Below, piece after piece: positions 28,972-39,440 of a DNA stretch of 64,000 nucleotides. Position 1 is the first letter of the stretch. Each line of letters opens with the position of its first letter. Below the pieces are notes generated by a model, which was given only the letters and a program-made list of their open reading frames with translations, was not told the origin of the DNA and made no database searches. A program made the position numbers and the translations under genes. Location: positions 1 through 64,000 of the forward strand of contig JALZWO010000072.1 in the NCBI GenBank assembly GCA_023300375.1. The letters run 5' to 3'. The DNA is from Granulosicoccus sp. GTDB taxonomy: Bacteria > Pseudomonadota > Gammaproteobacteria > Granulosicoccales > Granulosicoccaceae.

Positions 28972-29649
28972 TTAGCACATCGCTAAGCGAGAACGCATAT
29001 CATCAATAACGGCTTTGTAGTCAGGCTGATCAAATATTGCACTACCCGCAACAAAAGTATCAGCACCTGCATTGGCTACCAAGGCTATGTTTGAAGGCTT
29101 TATACCACCATCGACTTCTAATCGAATATCACGGCCAGAATCTTCAATTAGACGTTTGGCCTTTTCAATTTTTCTATAGGTGGAGTCGATGAACGATTGA
29201 CCACCAAAACCTGGGTTTACGCTCATCAGCAGGATAATGTCGATTTTATCCAATACCCATTCGAGCCCATCCAGAGGCACAGCAGGGTTAAACACCAGCC
29301 CAGCCTTACAGCCTTGATCCTTTATCACCTGTAAAGTGCGATCAACATGACGCTCGGCGTCTGGGTGGAATGTGATCAGGTCGGCACCGGCTTTGGCAAA
29401 TGCGACAGCCAGCTCGTCGACAGGCTGGACCATGAGATGCACATCAAGAGGAACTGAGGAGCCGTTGGTTGTTACGCAATACGGCTTAATCGCCTTGGCT
29501 ATGGCGGGCCCCATGGTTAGGTTAGGGACATAGTGATTGTCCATAACATCAAAATGTATCCAGTCGGCACCAGCACCTATTACGCTCGTTACTTCCGCCC
29601 CAAGATTGGCGAAGTCTGCTGATAAAACCGAAGGTGCGATAGTAAACAT
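28972..29649 (-). CDS. rpe: Ribulose-phosphate 3-epimerase
   Basis: [56 protein letters not shown]. Confidence 0.96.
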   Translation of the reverse strand: MFTIAPSVLSADFANLGAEVTSVIGAGADWIHFDVMDNHYVPNLTMGPAIAKAIKPYCVTTNGSSVPLDVHLMVQPVDELAVAFAKAGADLITFHPDAERHVDRTLQVIKDQGCKAGLVFNPAVPLDGLEWVLDKIDIILLMSVNPGFGGQSFIDSTYRKIEKAKRLIEDSGRDIRLEVDGGIKPSNIALVANAGADTFVAGSAIFDQPDYKAVIDDMRSRLAMC

Positions 29650-29680
29650 GCGAATTCGCCAAGTTAACGGGAAAATTAGC

Positions 29681-30856
29681 TCAGTTTACGCTGACAATAG
29701 CCTCATCGAACACATCACTGTAACTATCAATCATAGTTTTTTTGTCAAAGTGCTCTAGCGCATAGCCTGAAGCAAAGCTGCTCATTCTCTCAAGCCGTTC
29801 TTTATCTAGCACAAGTGCTTTCAGAGCTTGAGCAAGTGCATCAGGCGACTGATCAACGAGCAACCCACCATACTCATCACCCGAACTCGATATCGCATCA
29901 GCGCTACCACCTGCATCAGTCAAGACAATTGGCGTACCCGCTGCTTGTGCCTCAAGAGCCGACAGAGGATGTCCTTCACGATCACTAGACAACACAAACA
30001 CATCCAGAGCAGAGAGCAAATCGGGAATGTCCGAACGTTCTCCGAGCAAAGTGACGTAGTCAGCTACGTCGTTTTCGACAATAGCCTCTTCAATACGCTG
30101 GCGCTCTGGACCGTCTCCAGCAATCACAACGTTCACGGGCAGATCCCATGATTTCAACATAGCGGCAGTCTCAACTAGTCTGACATGATTTTTCTGCTCA
30201 GCCAATCGTCCCACAGTGCCGACAAGAAATTTTCCGTTAGGGGCAAGCAGAGCACGAATGGACGTGCCGTCTCCCTTGGAGTAGCGCAAAGTATCAACGC
30301 CATTATTGATAACAGTGATCAGATCCTCCGCCACACCTACGTCCTTTTTGTAAAAGTTTGCCGTATCGTTAGAGACCGCAACCAACCGAGCGGTAACTTT
30401 GCTCAACACTCTATCGATAACTCGGTTATGGATCTGCTTCCACACATCTCGGTTGTGTTCGGTCACAACGACAGGAACAGAGCTTCGCACCAGCGCCAAG
30501 CGACTCCACAAATTAGCAGTCCACAAGTGACTATTAACAACGTCAGCTTTTTGGCTAAGGATCGTTCGCCTGAGTCGTTTGATAATGCTTGGATCGAAAC
30601 CCGGCTTCTTGTTCAAGGTAATTATGCCAATGTCGCCAGAGAGGGAGGTTGCAAGCTCACCCATGCTGCTGAGGCAAATGACGTTGACATGGTCGCCACG
30701 GCTAGATAGCTCATTGGCAATATCTACAACCATTCGCTCGGCACCGCCCACAGTGAGCGCTTCGATGACAAAAGTGATACGACGAGCTTGCTCGGTGTTA
30801 TCAGTAACCATATCCGAGGATGCCTTGTTGGGTCGGGTGAAATCTGTTGTTGTCAT
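29681..30856 (-). CDS. Glycosyltransferase family 4 (GT-B)
   Basis: [74 protein letters not shown]. Confidence 0.9.
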   Translation of the reverse strand: MTTTDFTRPNKASSDMVTDNTEQARRITFVIEALTVGGAERMVVDIANELSSRGDHVNVICLSSMGELATSLSGDIGIITLNKKPGFDPSIIKRLRRTILSQKADVVNSHLWTANLWSRLALVRSSVPVVVTEHNRDVWKQIHNRVIDRVLSKVTARLVAVSNDTANFYKKDVGVAEDLITVINNGVDTLRYSKGDGTSIRALLAPNGKFLVGTVGRLAEQKNHVRLVETAAMLKSWDLPVNVVIAGDGPERQRIEEAIVENDVADYVTLLGERSDIPDLLSALDVFVLSSDREGHPLSALEAQAAGTPIVLTDAGGSADAISSSGDEYGGLLVDQSPDALAQALKALVLDKERLERMSSFASGYALEHFDKKTMIDSYSDVFDEAIVSVN

Positions 30857-31234
30857 AAGACAAAAAGGACCGTGTCAGAAATGAAAATTTAAGCGGGTAG
30901 TTCGTACTTTTTGCAACCTGTCTTATCTTGTAGCCCTTATCTTTTTTAATGCTCATTGATTCATGAACGGCCTTGACAGTTTTCGCATATGAGAAGTGCT
31001 TCCAAGACTGCAGTTTACCACCGTGCAAGCATAGCTATACGTATTAAAAGTTCCTTGTTTTGAATTTACAGAGCTAAATCACAGACTGGTAAAACAGTGT
31101 GCTGTTGCGCCTTTGCGAAGTACTGCACATGTGTGTCAACAGAAAGGAACGAGAAACTGAAAGCACCATTCACAGACAATAAATGTGACTTTCATTAGAG
31201 TTTTGTCACTGAATTTAACGTTTCCGGTACAACA

Positions 31235-33301
31235 ATGCAGCAATCGACGTCGATAGAAGTACCTGGTTACACCATAAGGGAGGTGCTTGGAACAGGCGGT
31301 TCTGCCACTGTCTTTCTTGCTCGGCATCATGCATTGCAGCGTGATATCGCACTCAAAATTTTAAACAAAGAACTAGTTGACAATCCTGTTATCCGTCAAC
31401 GTTTTGTCCGCGAAGCACTTGATACGGCGTCTATCAGCGAACATCCCAATATAATGACAATTTATGACGCGGGATATCACAACAATGTCTACTTCATTGC
31501 CTTGCAGTATCTACCCGGACTAAGCCTCAAAGATCAGATCGAGGCCGGACGTTCAATTGCAAATCCATGGAATATTATGTACCAGCTGGCTGGCGCACTA
31601 GCTCACGTGCATAGCAAAGGCTTTTTACATCGCGACATCAAGCCAGCCAATGTACTATTTACGCTATCCGGGCACCCAATACTTGCTGACTTTGGTGTTG
31701 CTCAGCGAGCATCAATACTGCAAAAAAATGCAGATAAAAAATGCAACTCAGGCACAACAAAATACATGAGCCCGGAGCAATTTCAAGGCACAGTGCACAT
31801 TGATGCTCGCTCCGATTTATATGGTCTGGGACTCGTTTTTCACGAAATGCTGACCGGTGAGTTGCCGTTTTTATTAAAACCCTCACTCACCAGCCATTTA
31901 TTGAGCAGCTGTACGCTGGGCTATCACAACAGACAAACACCAACGCGTCTACCCACTCCATTCGCCCACTTCCAAGAGTTAATAGACCAGCTCATACAAC
32001 AAAAACCAGAACACAGACTGCAGAGCGCTGACGAGTTACTAGCAGCGCTTTCACTATTGAAAAATAGCTCCAACCACGCTGCAGGCTTCACAGCTCCCAC
32101 AAACCACGATGAGGCTTTGATAAAGCGAAGAAAAACGAAACAAAACCGCTATGGAACCGTCCGGATAGCGACCGCAATACTGACATTGGCCACATTGACG
32201 GCCAGTAGCTCACATATCGAGAACTTAATTCAGGCACGAACAACCGCCACTGAGTGTCCAGTTACCGACGAAGTACAAACACAAGACTTAAACAAACTAC
32301 TAAGACTTGCCAAGATGCACTATCAGGTTGGCAGACTTTCGTATCCACCCGGCGCAAACGCAGTAGAAGCTTATTCTAAAGCTCTGGACATTGATCCTTG
32401 CAATCGTTTCATTGATGAAACACTACAACAAATACACGACACTGTAGTGGAATTGAGCTCGAACAAAAAAATCAGCAAACAATATTCGTCCCCATCACCA
32501 TTTCACCTCAAGAACTCAAACACAGACTCTTCAGACTACGAATCCCTAGATTTCGGCCGCTATCACGCACTTATCATTGGCAATCAGGTGTACGACAATC
32601 TAGTAAACCTGCCACATGTGAAACACGATACGGCAGCCATTGAACGAATGCTTGCACAGCACTTTGGATTCGATACAACACTGCTGCAAAATGCGACACA
32701 AAAACAGACCTTGATCGCACTTGAACAATTACGTGCAACGCTCAGTTCAGAAGACAATTTGTTGATTTTCTATGTAGGTCATGGCGACATAGATAGTCAG
32801 GCGTCACGCGGGTATTGGTTGCCATCAGACGCAACCTTAAGTGACATAGCAAGCTGGATTCCTAATCAGACCGTGAAATCCATCATCGATAGCATGTTAG
32901 CAAAACACGTACTGATCATTGCTAATAATTGCTATTCAGGTGCAGCCTCAACCTCCAATAAAACTGACACTTTACCCGAATTAAAAGTCGCAGCCCACGT
33001 TGACTGGTTAAGAGCAAACTTGCCACTAAAGGTTAGGGCTACCTTATGCATGAATGAACGTATCGATTATTTGTCCTCCACTGACAACGCTAAGAAATCT
33101 CTATTTTCCAAAGTATTTTTAGACACACTTGCCCATAGCCATCAGCCAATTAGCACTTATCAGTTGCTACAAAAAATGCAAGAGTATCTGGATGCATTTT
33201 CCAGGAAACACGGTGCTCAAGCTTCTTTGGAATACGCGCCAATGAACAATTCGAGCCATCAATCAGGTGAATTTATTTTTTTCCCAAAAACACAAAAATA
33301 A
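31235..33301 (+). CDS. Ser/Thr protein kinase fused to caspase-like (peptidase C14) domain
   Basis: Kinase: GTGGSATVFLA, ALKIL, HRDIKPANVL, ADFGVA, GTTKYMSPEQ, DARSDLYGLGLVFHEML. Middle TM-like TVRIATAILTLATLTA. Caspase-like: YHALIIGNQVYDNLVNLPHVKHDTAAIERML, catalytic-His FYVGHGD, catalytic-Cys IIANNCYSGA. Confidence 0.88.
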   Translation: MQQSTSIEVPGYTIREVLGTGGSATVFLARHHALQRDIALKILNKELVDNPVIRQRFVREALDTASISEHPNIMTIYDAGYHNNVYFIALQYLPGLSLKDQIEAGRSIANPWNIMYQLAGALAHVHSKGFLHRDIKPANVLFTLSGHPILADFGVAQRASILQKNADKKCNSGTTKYMSPEQFQGTVHIDARSDLYGLGLVFHEMLTGELPFLLKPSLTSHLLSSCTLGYHNRQTPTRLPTPFAHFQELIDQLIQQKPEHRLQSADELLAALSLLKNSSNHAAGFTAPTNHDEALIKRRKTKQNRYGTVRIATAILTLATLTASSSHIENLIQARTTATECPVTDEVQTQDLNKLLRLAKMHYQVGRLSYPPGANAVEAYSKALDIDPCNRFIDETLQQIHDTVVELSSNKKISKQYSSPSPFHLKNSNTDSSDYESLDFGRYHALIIGNQVYDNLVNLPHVKHDTAAIERMLAQHFGFDTTLLQNATQKQTLIALEQLRATLSSEDNLLIFYVGHGDIDSQASRGYWLPSDATLSDIASWIPNQTVKSIIDSMLAKHVLIIANNCYSGAASTSNKTDTLPELKVAAHVDWLRANLPLKVRATLCMNERIDYLSSTDNAKKSLFSKVFLDTLAHSHQPISTYQLLQKMQEYLDAFSRKHGAQASLEYAPMNNSSHQSGEFIFFPKTQK

Positions 33302-33324
33302 CTCCAACCTATGCCACGTTGGAG
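33302..33324. terminator. Hairpin CTCCAAC-N9-GTTGGAG after the kinase-caspase gene
   Basis: Perfect 7-bp stem directly after the stop codon, between convergent genes. Confidence 0.45.
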
Positions 33325-33384
33325 GTCATCACGTAAACAAATTATGAAGTCCTTAGACTGCGATCTGGGCGATAAGCGATCAGC

Positions 33385-34749
33385 TTAACTGCCCGCCATT
33401 GACTTGCTCATTGAGTTCAGTTTCCAGCTTAAACGATAGGCAAGCAAAATAGATGCGGTGGTTAAACCCACGATTAAACCTATCCATAAACCGTAGGCTC
33501 CATAACCTAATATTTCACCAGACCACCAACCGAAACCAAAAGCGACTACCCAATACGAAAACGCGTTAATCAACATCGGTACACGAGTGTCATGTAGCCC
33601 CCTTAAAACGCCAATTAACATCACCTGCACACCATCAGAGAGTTGGAAAATAGCACCAAACACCAGCAGCGCAGCGGCAAATTCAATCAGTACCGGATCA
33701 CTAGTGTATACGCCAGCAATTGAAAACCGAAAAATCACTAGCAACAACACGGTCAACACCGCCATAAAGGTTGTCAATATAGCCCCACTGACAATTCTTA
33801 AGCGAACCGCCGACAAGGAACCTCGGCCCATCGCGCGCCCAACACGTGAAGTCAGAGCAAACGACATTCCCAGTGGCAGCATGTAACAAAAAGCAGATGC
33901 ACCGATGGCGATCTGGTGCGCCGCAGATTCGACAACACCTATTCGTCCCATAAGAACAGCGGTAGCCACAAAAAGGCCAGCTTCAAACAACAATCCCAGA
34001 AAAATTGGTACAGAAAAGGTCAGCATGGGTAAGAGGACAGACCAATCAGGGCGCTCAATACTTGCGAATAAATGAAAGCGAGAGAAACGCTGACCACGCA
34101 GTAAAGAGAAGAGCGCCAAAACCATAATCAGATTGACCAGAGAGGTCGCCAAACCAATGCCAAATAAACCCAATGCTGGCATCCCCAAAAGACCAAATCC
34201 AAGCACTGAACTTGCAGCGATATTAACCAATAAACCCAGTGCCGTTACTACAAGCACTGGACGAGTTAAGCCAGTAGCTTCACACACGTTACGAGCCGCC
34301 ATCACTAAAGCGAAAAACGGTAGGCTCCAAATTGCCCCCACTAAGTAGTGCTTAATGAGTGGAGGTAGCTCTTCAGCCAGACCAAGTCGATGAATATTGA
34401 AAGTAATCAACAAGACGAGGAATAGAGCAAGCACACCAGTTGTTAACGCTAACCAAAGGCCTTGACGGAATATCTGCCCCACAAAGGCGCGCCGGCTCTG
34501 CCCAATCAGGCGCGACAAGGTGGGCGACAGACCTGCCATCAGGCCTATGCATAACAGAGATGTCACAAACCATAAGCTGGCTCCAATGCCACCCGCTGCT
34601 AACTCACTGCCACCGAGCCTACCGGCAATAATTGCATCGACCAAGCCATTGCCCATCTGAAGCAATTGAGCGCCTATTAACGGAAGCCCCATGCGCAGAG
34701 TACGCTTCATGTCTGCTTTGATAGCAGAGCTATGCACAATAGACTTCAT
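33385..34749 (-). CDS. MATE family efflux transporter
   Basis: LGLPLIGAQLLQMGNGLVDAIIAGRLGGSELAAGGIGASLW; 12 TM pattern typical of NorM-like MATE. Confidence 0.92.
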   Translation of the reverse strand: MKSIVHSSAIKADMKRTLRMGLPLIGAQLLQMGNGLVDAIIAGRLGGSELAAGGIGASLWFVTSLLCIGLMAGLSPTLSRLIGQSRRAFVGQIFRQGLWLALTTGVLALFLVLLITFNIHRLGLAEELPPLIKHYLVGAIWSLPFFALVMAARNVCEATGLTRPVLVVTALGLLVNIAASSVLGFGLLGMPALGLFGIGLATSLVNLIMVLALFSLLRGQRFSRFHLFASIERPDWSVLLPMLTFSVPIFLGLLFEAGLFVATAVLMGRIGVVESAAHQIAIGASAFCYMLPLGMSFALTSRVGRAMGRGSLSAVRLRIVSGAILTTFMAVLTVLLLVIFRFSIAGVYTSDPVLIEFAAALLVFGAIFQLSDGVQVMLIGVLRGLHDTRVPMLINAFSYWVVAFGFGWWSGEILGYGAYGLWIGLIVGLTTASILLAYRLSWKLNSMSKSMAGS

Positions 34750-34771
34750 GGGTTACTCAAGTGGCCTTGAT

Positions 34772-35494
34772 TTAAAAGCCGTAGACAAAGCTAATTTCAA
34801 CGTCGTCATCTGTTTGTGAAGACGCGTCTCCATCTGCCTTCAGGTAACGACTGCGATAACCCACACGCACCGCACCGCCACCCACTCGCGTGGACAATCC
34901 AGTATCTATATTTGCCTCAGTGACGTCTTCACTAGAGGAACTGCCACTGACATCAATGTCGAATTTAAACAAATCCAGGAACTCTCGATAATAGCCAACT
35001 CTGACCATGCCTAAAGTCTGTGTGACGGCATCGTCGTCAAAGTCAAATTCCAACGATCGCCCGCCAACACCAATCTGCGCGTAAAGACCTTGCGTGCTGG
35101 AAGCCAGAAACTGCCCTCCAACGCCAACCAAAACCTGAATATCTCTATCAATATTTAATGGTTCATCGACGCCAACACTTGACTCCCCAAAAAGATAAAA
35201 GATGTCGTCAAGCCAGTAGCGTGGATTGTAACCAATCGCGTAGCTATTATCGTCTGTTCCGCCATTGAGCCACTCGGCATAAACCAACTGATTAAGCGGC
35301 CTGTTGTCGTTGCGCAATACCAACCGCAAGCGCGTTGCAGTTCCTGAGTCTCGGACTACACTTCCACCTTCTAGACCGCCACTCCAGTCAGCATGGGCGG
35401 ATTGCCAGGAGCACATGAAGAAAAACAGGCTTACCAACAGTGTTGTCAGACAGCACCGTTTAAGACTCACAATATGAAATGGGCTATTTAGCAT
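34772..35494 (-). CDS. Outer membrane beta-barrel-like protein (DUF481-like)
   Basis: Signal peptide MLNSPFHIVSLKRCCLTTLLVSLFFFMCSWQSAHA; alternating strands GYNPRYWLDDIFYLFGESSVGVDE; terminal aromatic F. Track start 35638; ATG at 35494 likely. Confidence 0.6.
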   Translation of the reverse strand: MLNSPFHIVSLKRCCLTTLLVSLFFFMCSWQSAHADWSGGLEGGSVVRDSGTATRLRLVLRNDNRPLNQLVYAEWLNGGTDDNSYAIGYNPRYWLDDIFYLFGESSVGVDEPLNIDRDIQVLVGVGGQFLASSTQGLYAQIGVGGRSLEFDFDDDAVTQTLGMVRVGYYREFLDLFKFDIDVSGSSSSEDVTEANIDTGLSTRVGGGAVRVGYRSRYLKADGDASSQTDDDVEISFVYGF

Positions 35495-35510
35495 TACGTT
35501 TGCCGGGTAG

Positions 35511-36404
35511 TTAGGGGCTTGATGGCACTTTTTCAAAGTACCGCCTCTGTTGATGATACTCCCTGAACGCCACATAGACACCACTTCCAACAACGATGAT
35601 TGATCCAAGCAAGCTCCAGACATCAAGAGTTTCACCAAACAAGAAGTAGCCCAGTAACAGCGCCCAGGGAAGAATAAAGTATTGAAAGGGTTGAAGCACG
35701 ACGGCTTCAGTCAGCTGCAGAGCTTTCATAAGCATCATATGAGCAACAACCGATACCACGCTGAGCAGTGTGAGTTTAAAAGCGGCAGACGTGCTGATTT
35801 CCTGCCACTGGCCGATGGCAAACACACCTGACGCCAAAGCACCCACCACACCAAAATACACCAGCGATGTGGCGTAAGCATCCTTTTTCGACACCTTTCT
35901 AGTCAGCAGGTTATAAACCGCATACAGAGCCGCACCCAACAAAGGTAGCAACGCAAGAGGATTGAACACAGCGGTTCCGGGGCGCAAAATGATAAAAGTG
36001 CCTGCAAATCCGATAATGACGGCAAGCCATCGCCTCCAACCAACCCTCTCACCCAACACAGGCACTGAGAGCGCCGCGACAAACAGCGGAAAACAGGCAA
36101 AAAGCGCGTGCATTTGAGCTAATCCGAGAAACCTGAGCACATAGGCAAACAGCGCAATTTCTGCACACATCAGCAAGCAGCGAGATATCTGCAGCCCAGG
36201 CACCACTGATGCAAACGCTGCTCGCAGCCCTATCTGCCGGTGCGCCACATACAGCGCCATCAGTGCAAAGGCTGAAAAACGCACAAACAGTATTTGCGAC
36301 ACAGGCAATTCTGCGGTCAGAGTCTTAGTAATGGCGTCTTGCAATGCAAACACAAACGTTGCAAGCACCATCAACGTAATGCCAGCCAACTGAGTTTCTT
36401 TCAC
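35511..36404 (-). CDS. EamA/DMT family transporter
   Basis: 10 TM; MHALFACFPLFVAALSVPVLGERVGWRRWLAVIIGFAGTFIILRPG. Confidence 0.92.
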   Translation of the reverse strand: MKETQLAGITLMVLATFVFALQDAITKTLTAELPVSQILFVRFSAFALMALYVAHRQIGLRAAFASVVPGLQISRCLLMCAEIALFAYVLRFLGLAQMHALFACFPLFVAALSVPVLGERVGWRRWLAVIIGFAGTFIILRPGTAVFNPLALLPLLGAALYAVYNLLTRKVSKKDAYATSLVYFGVVGALASGVFAIGQWQEISTSAAFKLTLLSVVSVVAHMMLMKALQLTEAVVLQPFQYFILPWALLLGYFLFGETLDVWSLLGSIIVVGSGVYVAFREYHQQRRYFEKVPSSP

Positions 36405-36462
36405 GAAAACCTATTTTGCGGTATTCAAACAGACTGGCATTGGTTGCCAGTATGGTTCACTT

Positions 36463-36708
36463 TTAATCAGCAAGTGTACGGTGAGTGCCATCACACAGAG
36501 GCTTGTTTTTTGATTGCCGACATCCACAGAACGCCACCGTACCAGTACTCGTGGCTTCATAAACCACAGGGCTGAATTCTGAGTCCTTATGACTACCATC
36601 GCAGAATGGTTGAGATGCACTCAGACCACATGAGCACCAGAAGTATTTTTTGCCTTCCTCAACCTCAACTCGATAAGGTGCATTTTGTGTTGATTTACCA
36701 TCACTCAT
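36463..36708 (-). CDS. Tandem CDGSH iron-sulfur domain protein
   Basis: Two motifs: CSCGLSASQPFCDGSH and CGCRQSKNKPLCDGTH. Confidence 0.93.
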   Translation of the reverse strand: MSDGKSTQNAPYRVEVEEGKKYFWCSCGLSASQPFCDGSHKDSEFSPVVYEATSTGTVAFCGCRQSKNKPLCDGTHRTLAD

Positions 36709-36797
36709 AACTACGACTTCCTTAGCTTATTGTTGTCTCGGAAAACTGGGGTTAGGCCCCCAATGGCAGAAGTGTAACGCATGTCGCCTTCGACAGA

Positions 36798-37364
36798 TCA
36801 GCTGGATAGTTTCTCAGACAGCTGTTGGCTCACCAGCTCGTCATCTACTTCTAATAAGAGTGCATCACGTTCCTGATTCCATTCAGCTCTGTCCAACAAC
36901 AAGATCAACGGTTGTAAAGCGCTGGCACGGAAAAAAGGATCTGAAATATTGCGGGCAGTATTTTTACAACTGTTTACGATGCGCTGAAACTGATCGCGCT
37001 CATAGTCATCGTCCAATTGCTCTAAATAAAATTCAGCGTATCGGCACCGGGCCATCACGAGCTGCACTCGCTTGGCCTCTTCAATATTGCCCTCAGGATC
37101 TACGCCTTCCATACCCAAAGGGTCTTCATCGTCCTCTGGGCTAATAGCCATGGCAACACCTTGCGTCGCTTTGGCAGCTGCAGATGGCAAAGCTGTTTCA
37201 GCTGAAGTGCCAATCGGTTGATCAGTCTGGCTAGAGGAGCCGGGAGCAGCGTCGCGATTGTTTAGCATCTGCTCAAGCTTGGCGTACTGCTTAAGTTTAC
37301 TTGCCTGCCAGACAATAATGATCAATCCGATTATGACGATAAATACTAATGTCCCGTAACTCAT
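36798..37364 (-). CDS. Hypothetical protein with single N-terminal TM anchor
   Basis: MSYGTLVFIVIIGLIIIVWQASKLKQYAKLEQMLNNRD followed by an acidic cytoplasmic helical domain. Track ORF to 37388. Confidence 0.6.
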   Translation of the reverse strand: MSYGTLVFIVIIGLIIIVWQASKLKQYAKLEQMLNNRDAAPGSSSQTDQPIGTSAETALPSAAAKATQGVAMAISPEDDEDPLGMEGVDPEGNIEEAKRVQLVMARCRYAEFYLEQLDDDYERDQFQRIVNSCKNTARNISDPFFRASALQPLILLLDRAEWNQERDALLLEVDDELVSQQLSEKLSS

Positions 37365-37409
37365 AAAATCTTCACTGCAGGTTGCCAAGTTCTGCCCATT
37401 ATAAGTACT

Positions 37410-38726
37410 TCATTGAGCTATTAGGTTGATTTCCACTCGTCGATTGTTCTGCCGACCTAAAGCTGTAGAGTTAGTCTCAATGGGACGAAGCTCACCAAAC
37501 GCACGCGCCTCCAAACGCTCCTTGGGAATACCGCTTTCAACCAAAAATTTGGCCACCTCAAAAGCCCGCCGCTTGGATAAAAGCATATTTGCATCAGCAT
37601 CTCCCAAGCTATCAGTGTGAGCTACCACACGCGCTCTTGCGTTTGGGCTCTCCAGTAGAGAATTTGCAACAGCTTGAAGCACCACGCGAGCGCTCGCACT
37701 GAGTTCCGCCGAGTCTGCAGCAAAAGTGAGTCCGTCGATGACACCGTTGAATAGCGCACAACCATTGTCTCCGACAGCAACTGTTACAGGCGTATCAGGG
37801 CAGCTATCGCTAGCTTCCAATACTCCGTCACCATCTGTGTCATTCGCGCTGAAAATGCGCTCAACAGTAGTTGACTTTCGATCTCTAGATTGCCGTTTAT
37901 CGGCGGCGCCACGGCCCATAAAAGGCACATTGGGAACCCAAGATGGAAATCCGCCAAATCGATAGAGCACACCTAACTGCAGATAATTAGCGTGCCGACC
38001 ATAAGCGACGCCTTCAGCCCGAAAAGCCAAACCAGGCCGGAATGAATATTCCAGACCAGCGCCAAGCAAGGCGTGCAAGCCTGCAGTGTTATTCGCATCT
38101 GGTCTATTGCTACTACGTGTAGACAAATGCCCAAGACCTGCTCGACCAAAAAAGCCCAGACCTTGCCGATTGTAGGCCGCTCTGTTTTGAGTGAGGTACC
38201 AAAGAGCGCTTAAGCCGTAGTCCGTAAAACTAATATCGCTGTTGTCAACAAGCTTTGCATCGCCCAAGTCAGTGGCGTGCAGCTCGGCAGACAGCCAACG
38301 ATTTATATCTATACCCAGTGTCACTTGGTAGCCAATCTGACTGTCGTCTTCAACATCTGAACTTGGCACATCACGAGAGTCTGGATCAAGGAAACTTCTA
38401 CCGATGCCTACACCTATGTAGGGAGCTCGTGTCAGTGTGCTTGGACGATCGTCGACTATCTGAGCTAAGCCTTGCGCACTTGCATCAGACAAAAGCTCTT
38501 GGTCAGAACGAGTAGCGAAGCCAATGCCGCGCACCCCGGATACAGTTCGCGCATTTTCATTGTCTAGCAAACTTTTCTCAACCGTTGAGGTGTCAGCTAG
38601 TGGGGCCTGATTTGACACTGAGACTTGCGCCACTGCACAGGGTATAAAAAACACGCTCATCACTGCTAGTGCAAGAGAAAAGCACCGCGTAGGCGTGCAT
38701 TCCTTGTGAATTTTTTGACAATTCAA
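37410..38726 (-). CDS. OmpA family outer membrane protein with TSP3-like Ca-binding linker
   Basis: N-terminal beta-barrel (ITLGIDINRWLSAELHATDLGDA), NDTDGDGVLEASDSCPDTP, C-terminal OmpA domain (VVAHTDSLGDADANMLLSKRRAFEVAKFLVESGIPKERLEARAFGELRPIETN...NRRVEI). Confidence 0.92.
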   Translation of the reverse strand: MNCQKIHKECTPTRCFSLALAVMSVFFIPCAVAQVSVSNQAPLADTSTVEKSLLDNENARTVSGVRGIGFATRSDQELLSDASAQGLAQIVDDRPSTLTRAPYIGVGIGRSFLDPDSRDVPSSDVEDDSQIGYQVTLGIDINRWLSAELHATDLGDAKLVDNSDISFTDYGLSALWYLTQNRAAYNRQGLGFFGRAGLGHLSTRSSNRPDANNTAGLHALLGAGLEYSFRPGLAFRAEGVAYGRHANYLQLGVLYRFGGFPSWVPNVPFMGRGAADKRQSRDRKSTTVERIFSANDTDGDGVLEASDSCPDTPVTVAVGDNGCALFNGVIDGLTFAADSAELSASARVVLQAVANSLLESPNARARVVAHTDSLGDADANMLLSKRRAFEVAKFLVESGIPKERLEARAFGELRPIETNSTALGRQNNRRVEINLIAQ

Positions 38727-38930
38727 CGGTAGAGATATTCCTGTATGGAAAAGCTACGCCTATTCTGCCACGCAGCTTCTTCAATTGGAAATACAGACTA
38801 AGCAGATACTCTTATCAAATGTAAAACTCGGCGCCAATCGTCACAAAAAACGTGTTTAGCAACACACACAAGGGAACCGGTTGTTATAAGGTCAGACAAC
38901 ACAGGATCACAACAATACTGTTCATCGCAC

Positions 38931-39440
38931 TCAGGTGGCCTTTGAGCCCTGTGGAATTATTGATTTGGCAAGCTCCATAAACGCCTGATCAACGCCATCA
39001 CCACTTAATGAACTGGTCTGAACAACAAAACACGAACCAGCCTCCAGCCCAACGCTATCGCATCGAGTTTGCGGGTCTTCTGGTAGGTCACATTTACTGT
39101 AAACCAATACGTAGGGCATTGGGCCAAAATTTTCCTGCACACGGTCTCTCAAGGCTGTAGCAACCTGAACCGTATGCGGTTGAGTGCTGTCAACCACCAA
39201 GATGTACCCAGCAATTCCCTTGAGAAACGATATTAGCACTTTGTCATAGCGATCTTCCCCCTGTATATCCCACACAACAAGACCTACTGCCTGTTGGCCC
39301 ACCTGAAGGGTTTTCTTATGTACTTTCACACCAATAGTTGACTGATATTCCCCAGAAAAGCAGCTGTGGATATATCGCTGAGCCAAACTCGTTTTACCGA
39401 CACAAACGCCGCCTAGTAAACATATTTTTCTAGAAATCAC
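38931..39440 (-). CDS. Ras/Rab-like small GTPase
   Basis: P-loop GGVCVGKTSL, switch-I-like STIGVKVHKKTL, G3 WDIQGEDRYDKV, G4-like YSKCDL, G5-like TSSLSGDGV. Confidence 0.85.
   Translation of the reverse strand: MISRKICLLGGVCVGKTSLAQRYIHSCFSGEYQSTIGVKVHKKTLQVGQQAVGLVVWDIQGEDRYDKVLISFLKGIAGYILVVDSTQPHTVQVATALRDRVQENFGPMPYVLVYSKCDLPEDPQTRCDSVGLEAGSCFVVQTSSLSGDGVDQAFMELAKSIIPQGSKAT

Noticed and set aside
30185-30709. 174-aa plus-strand ORF within the glycosyltransferase gene
   Set aside because: Antisense to a strong GT4 coding sequence; no domain signature.
33587-33886. 99-aa plus-strand ORF in the MATE gene
   Set aside because: Antisense to a conserved membrane transporter; reverse-frame composition.
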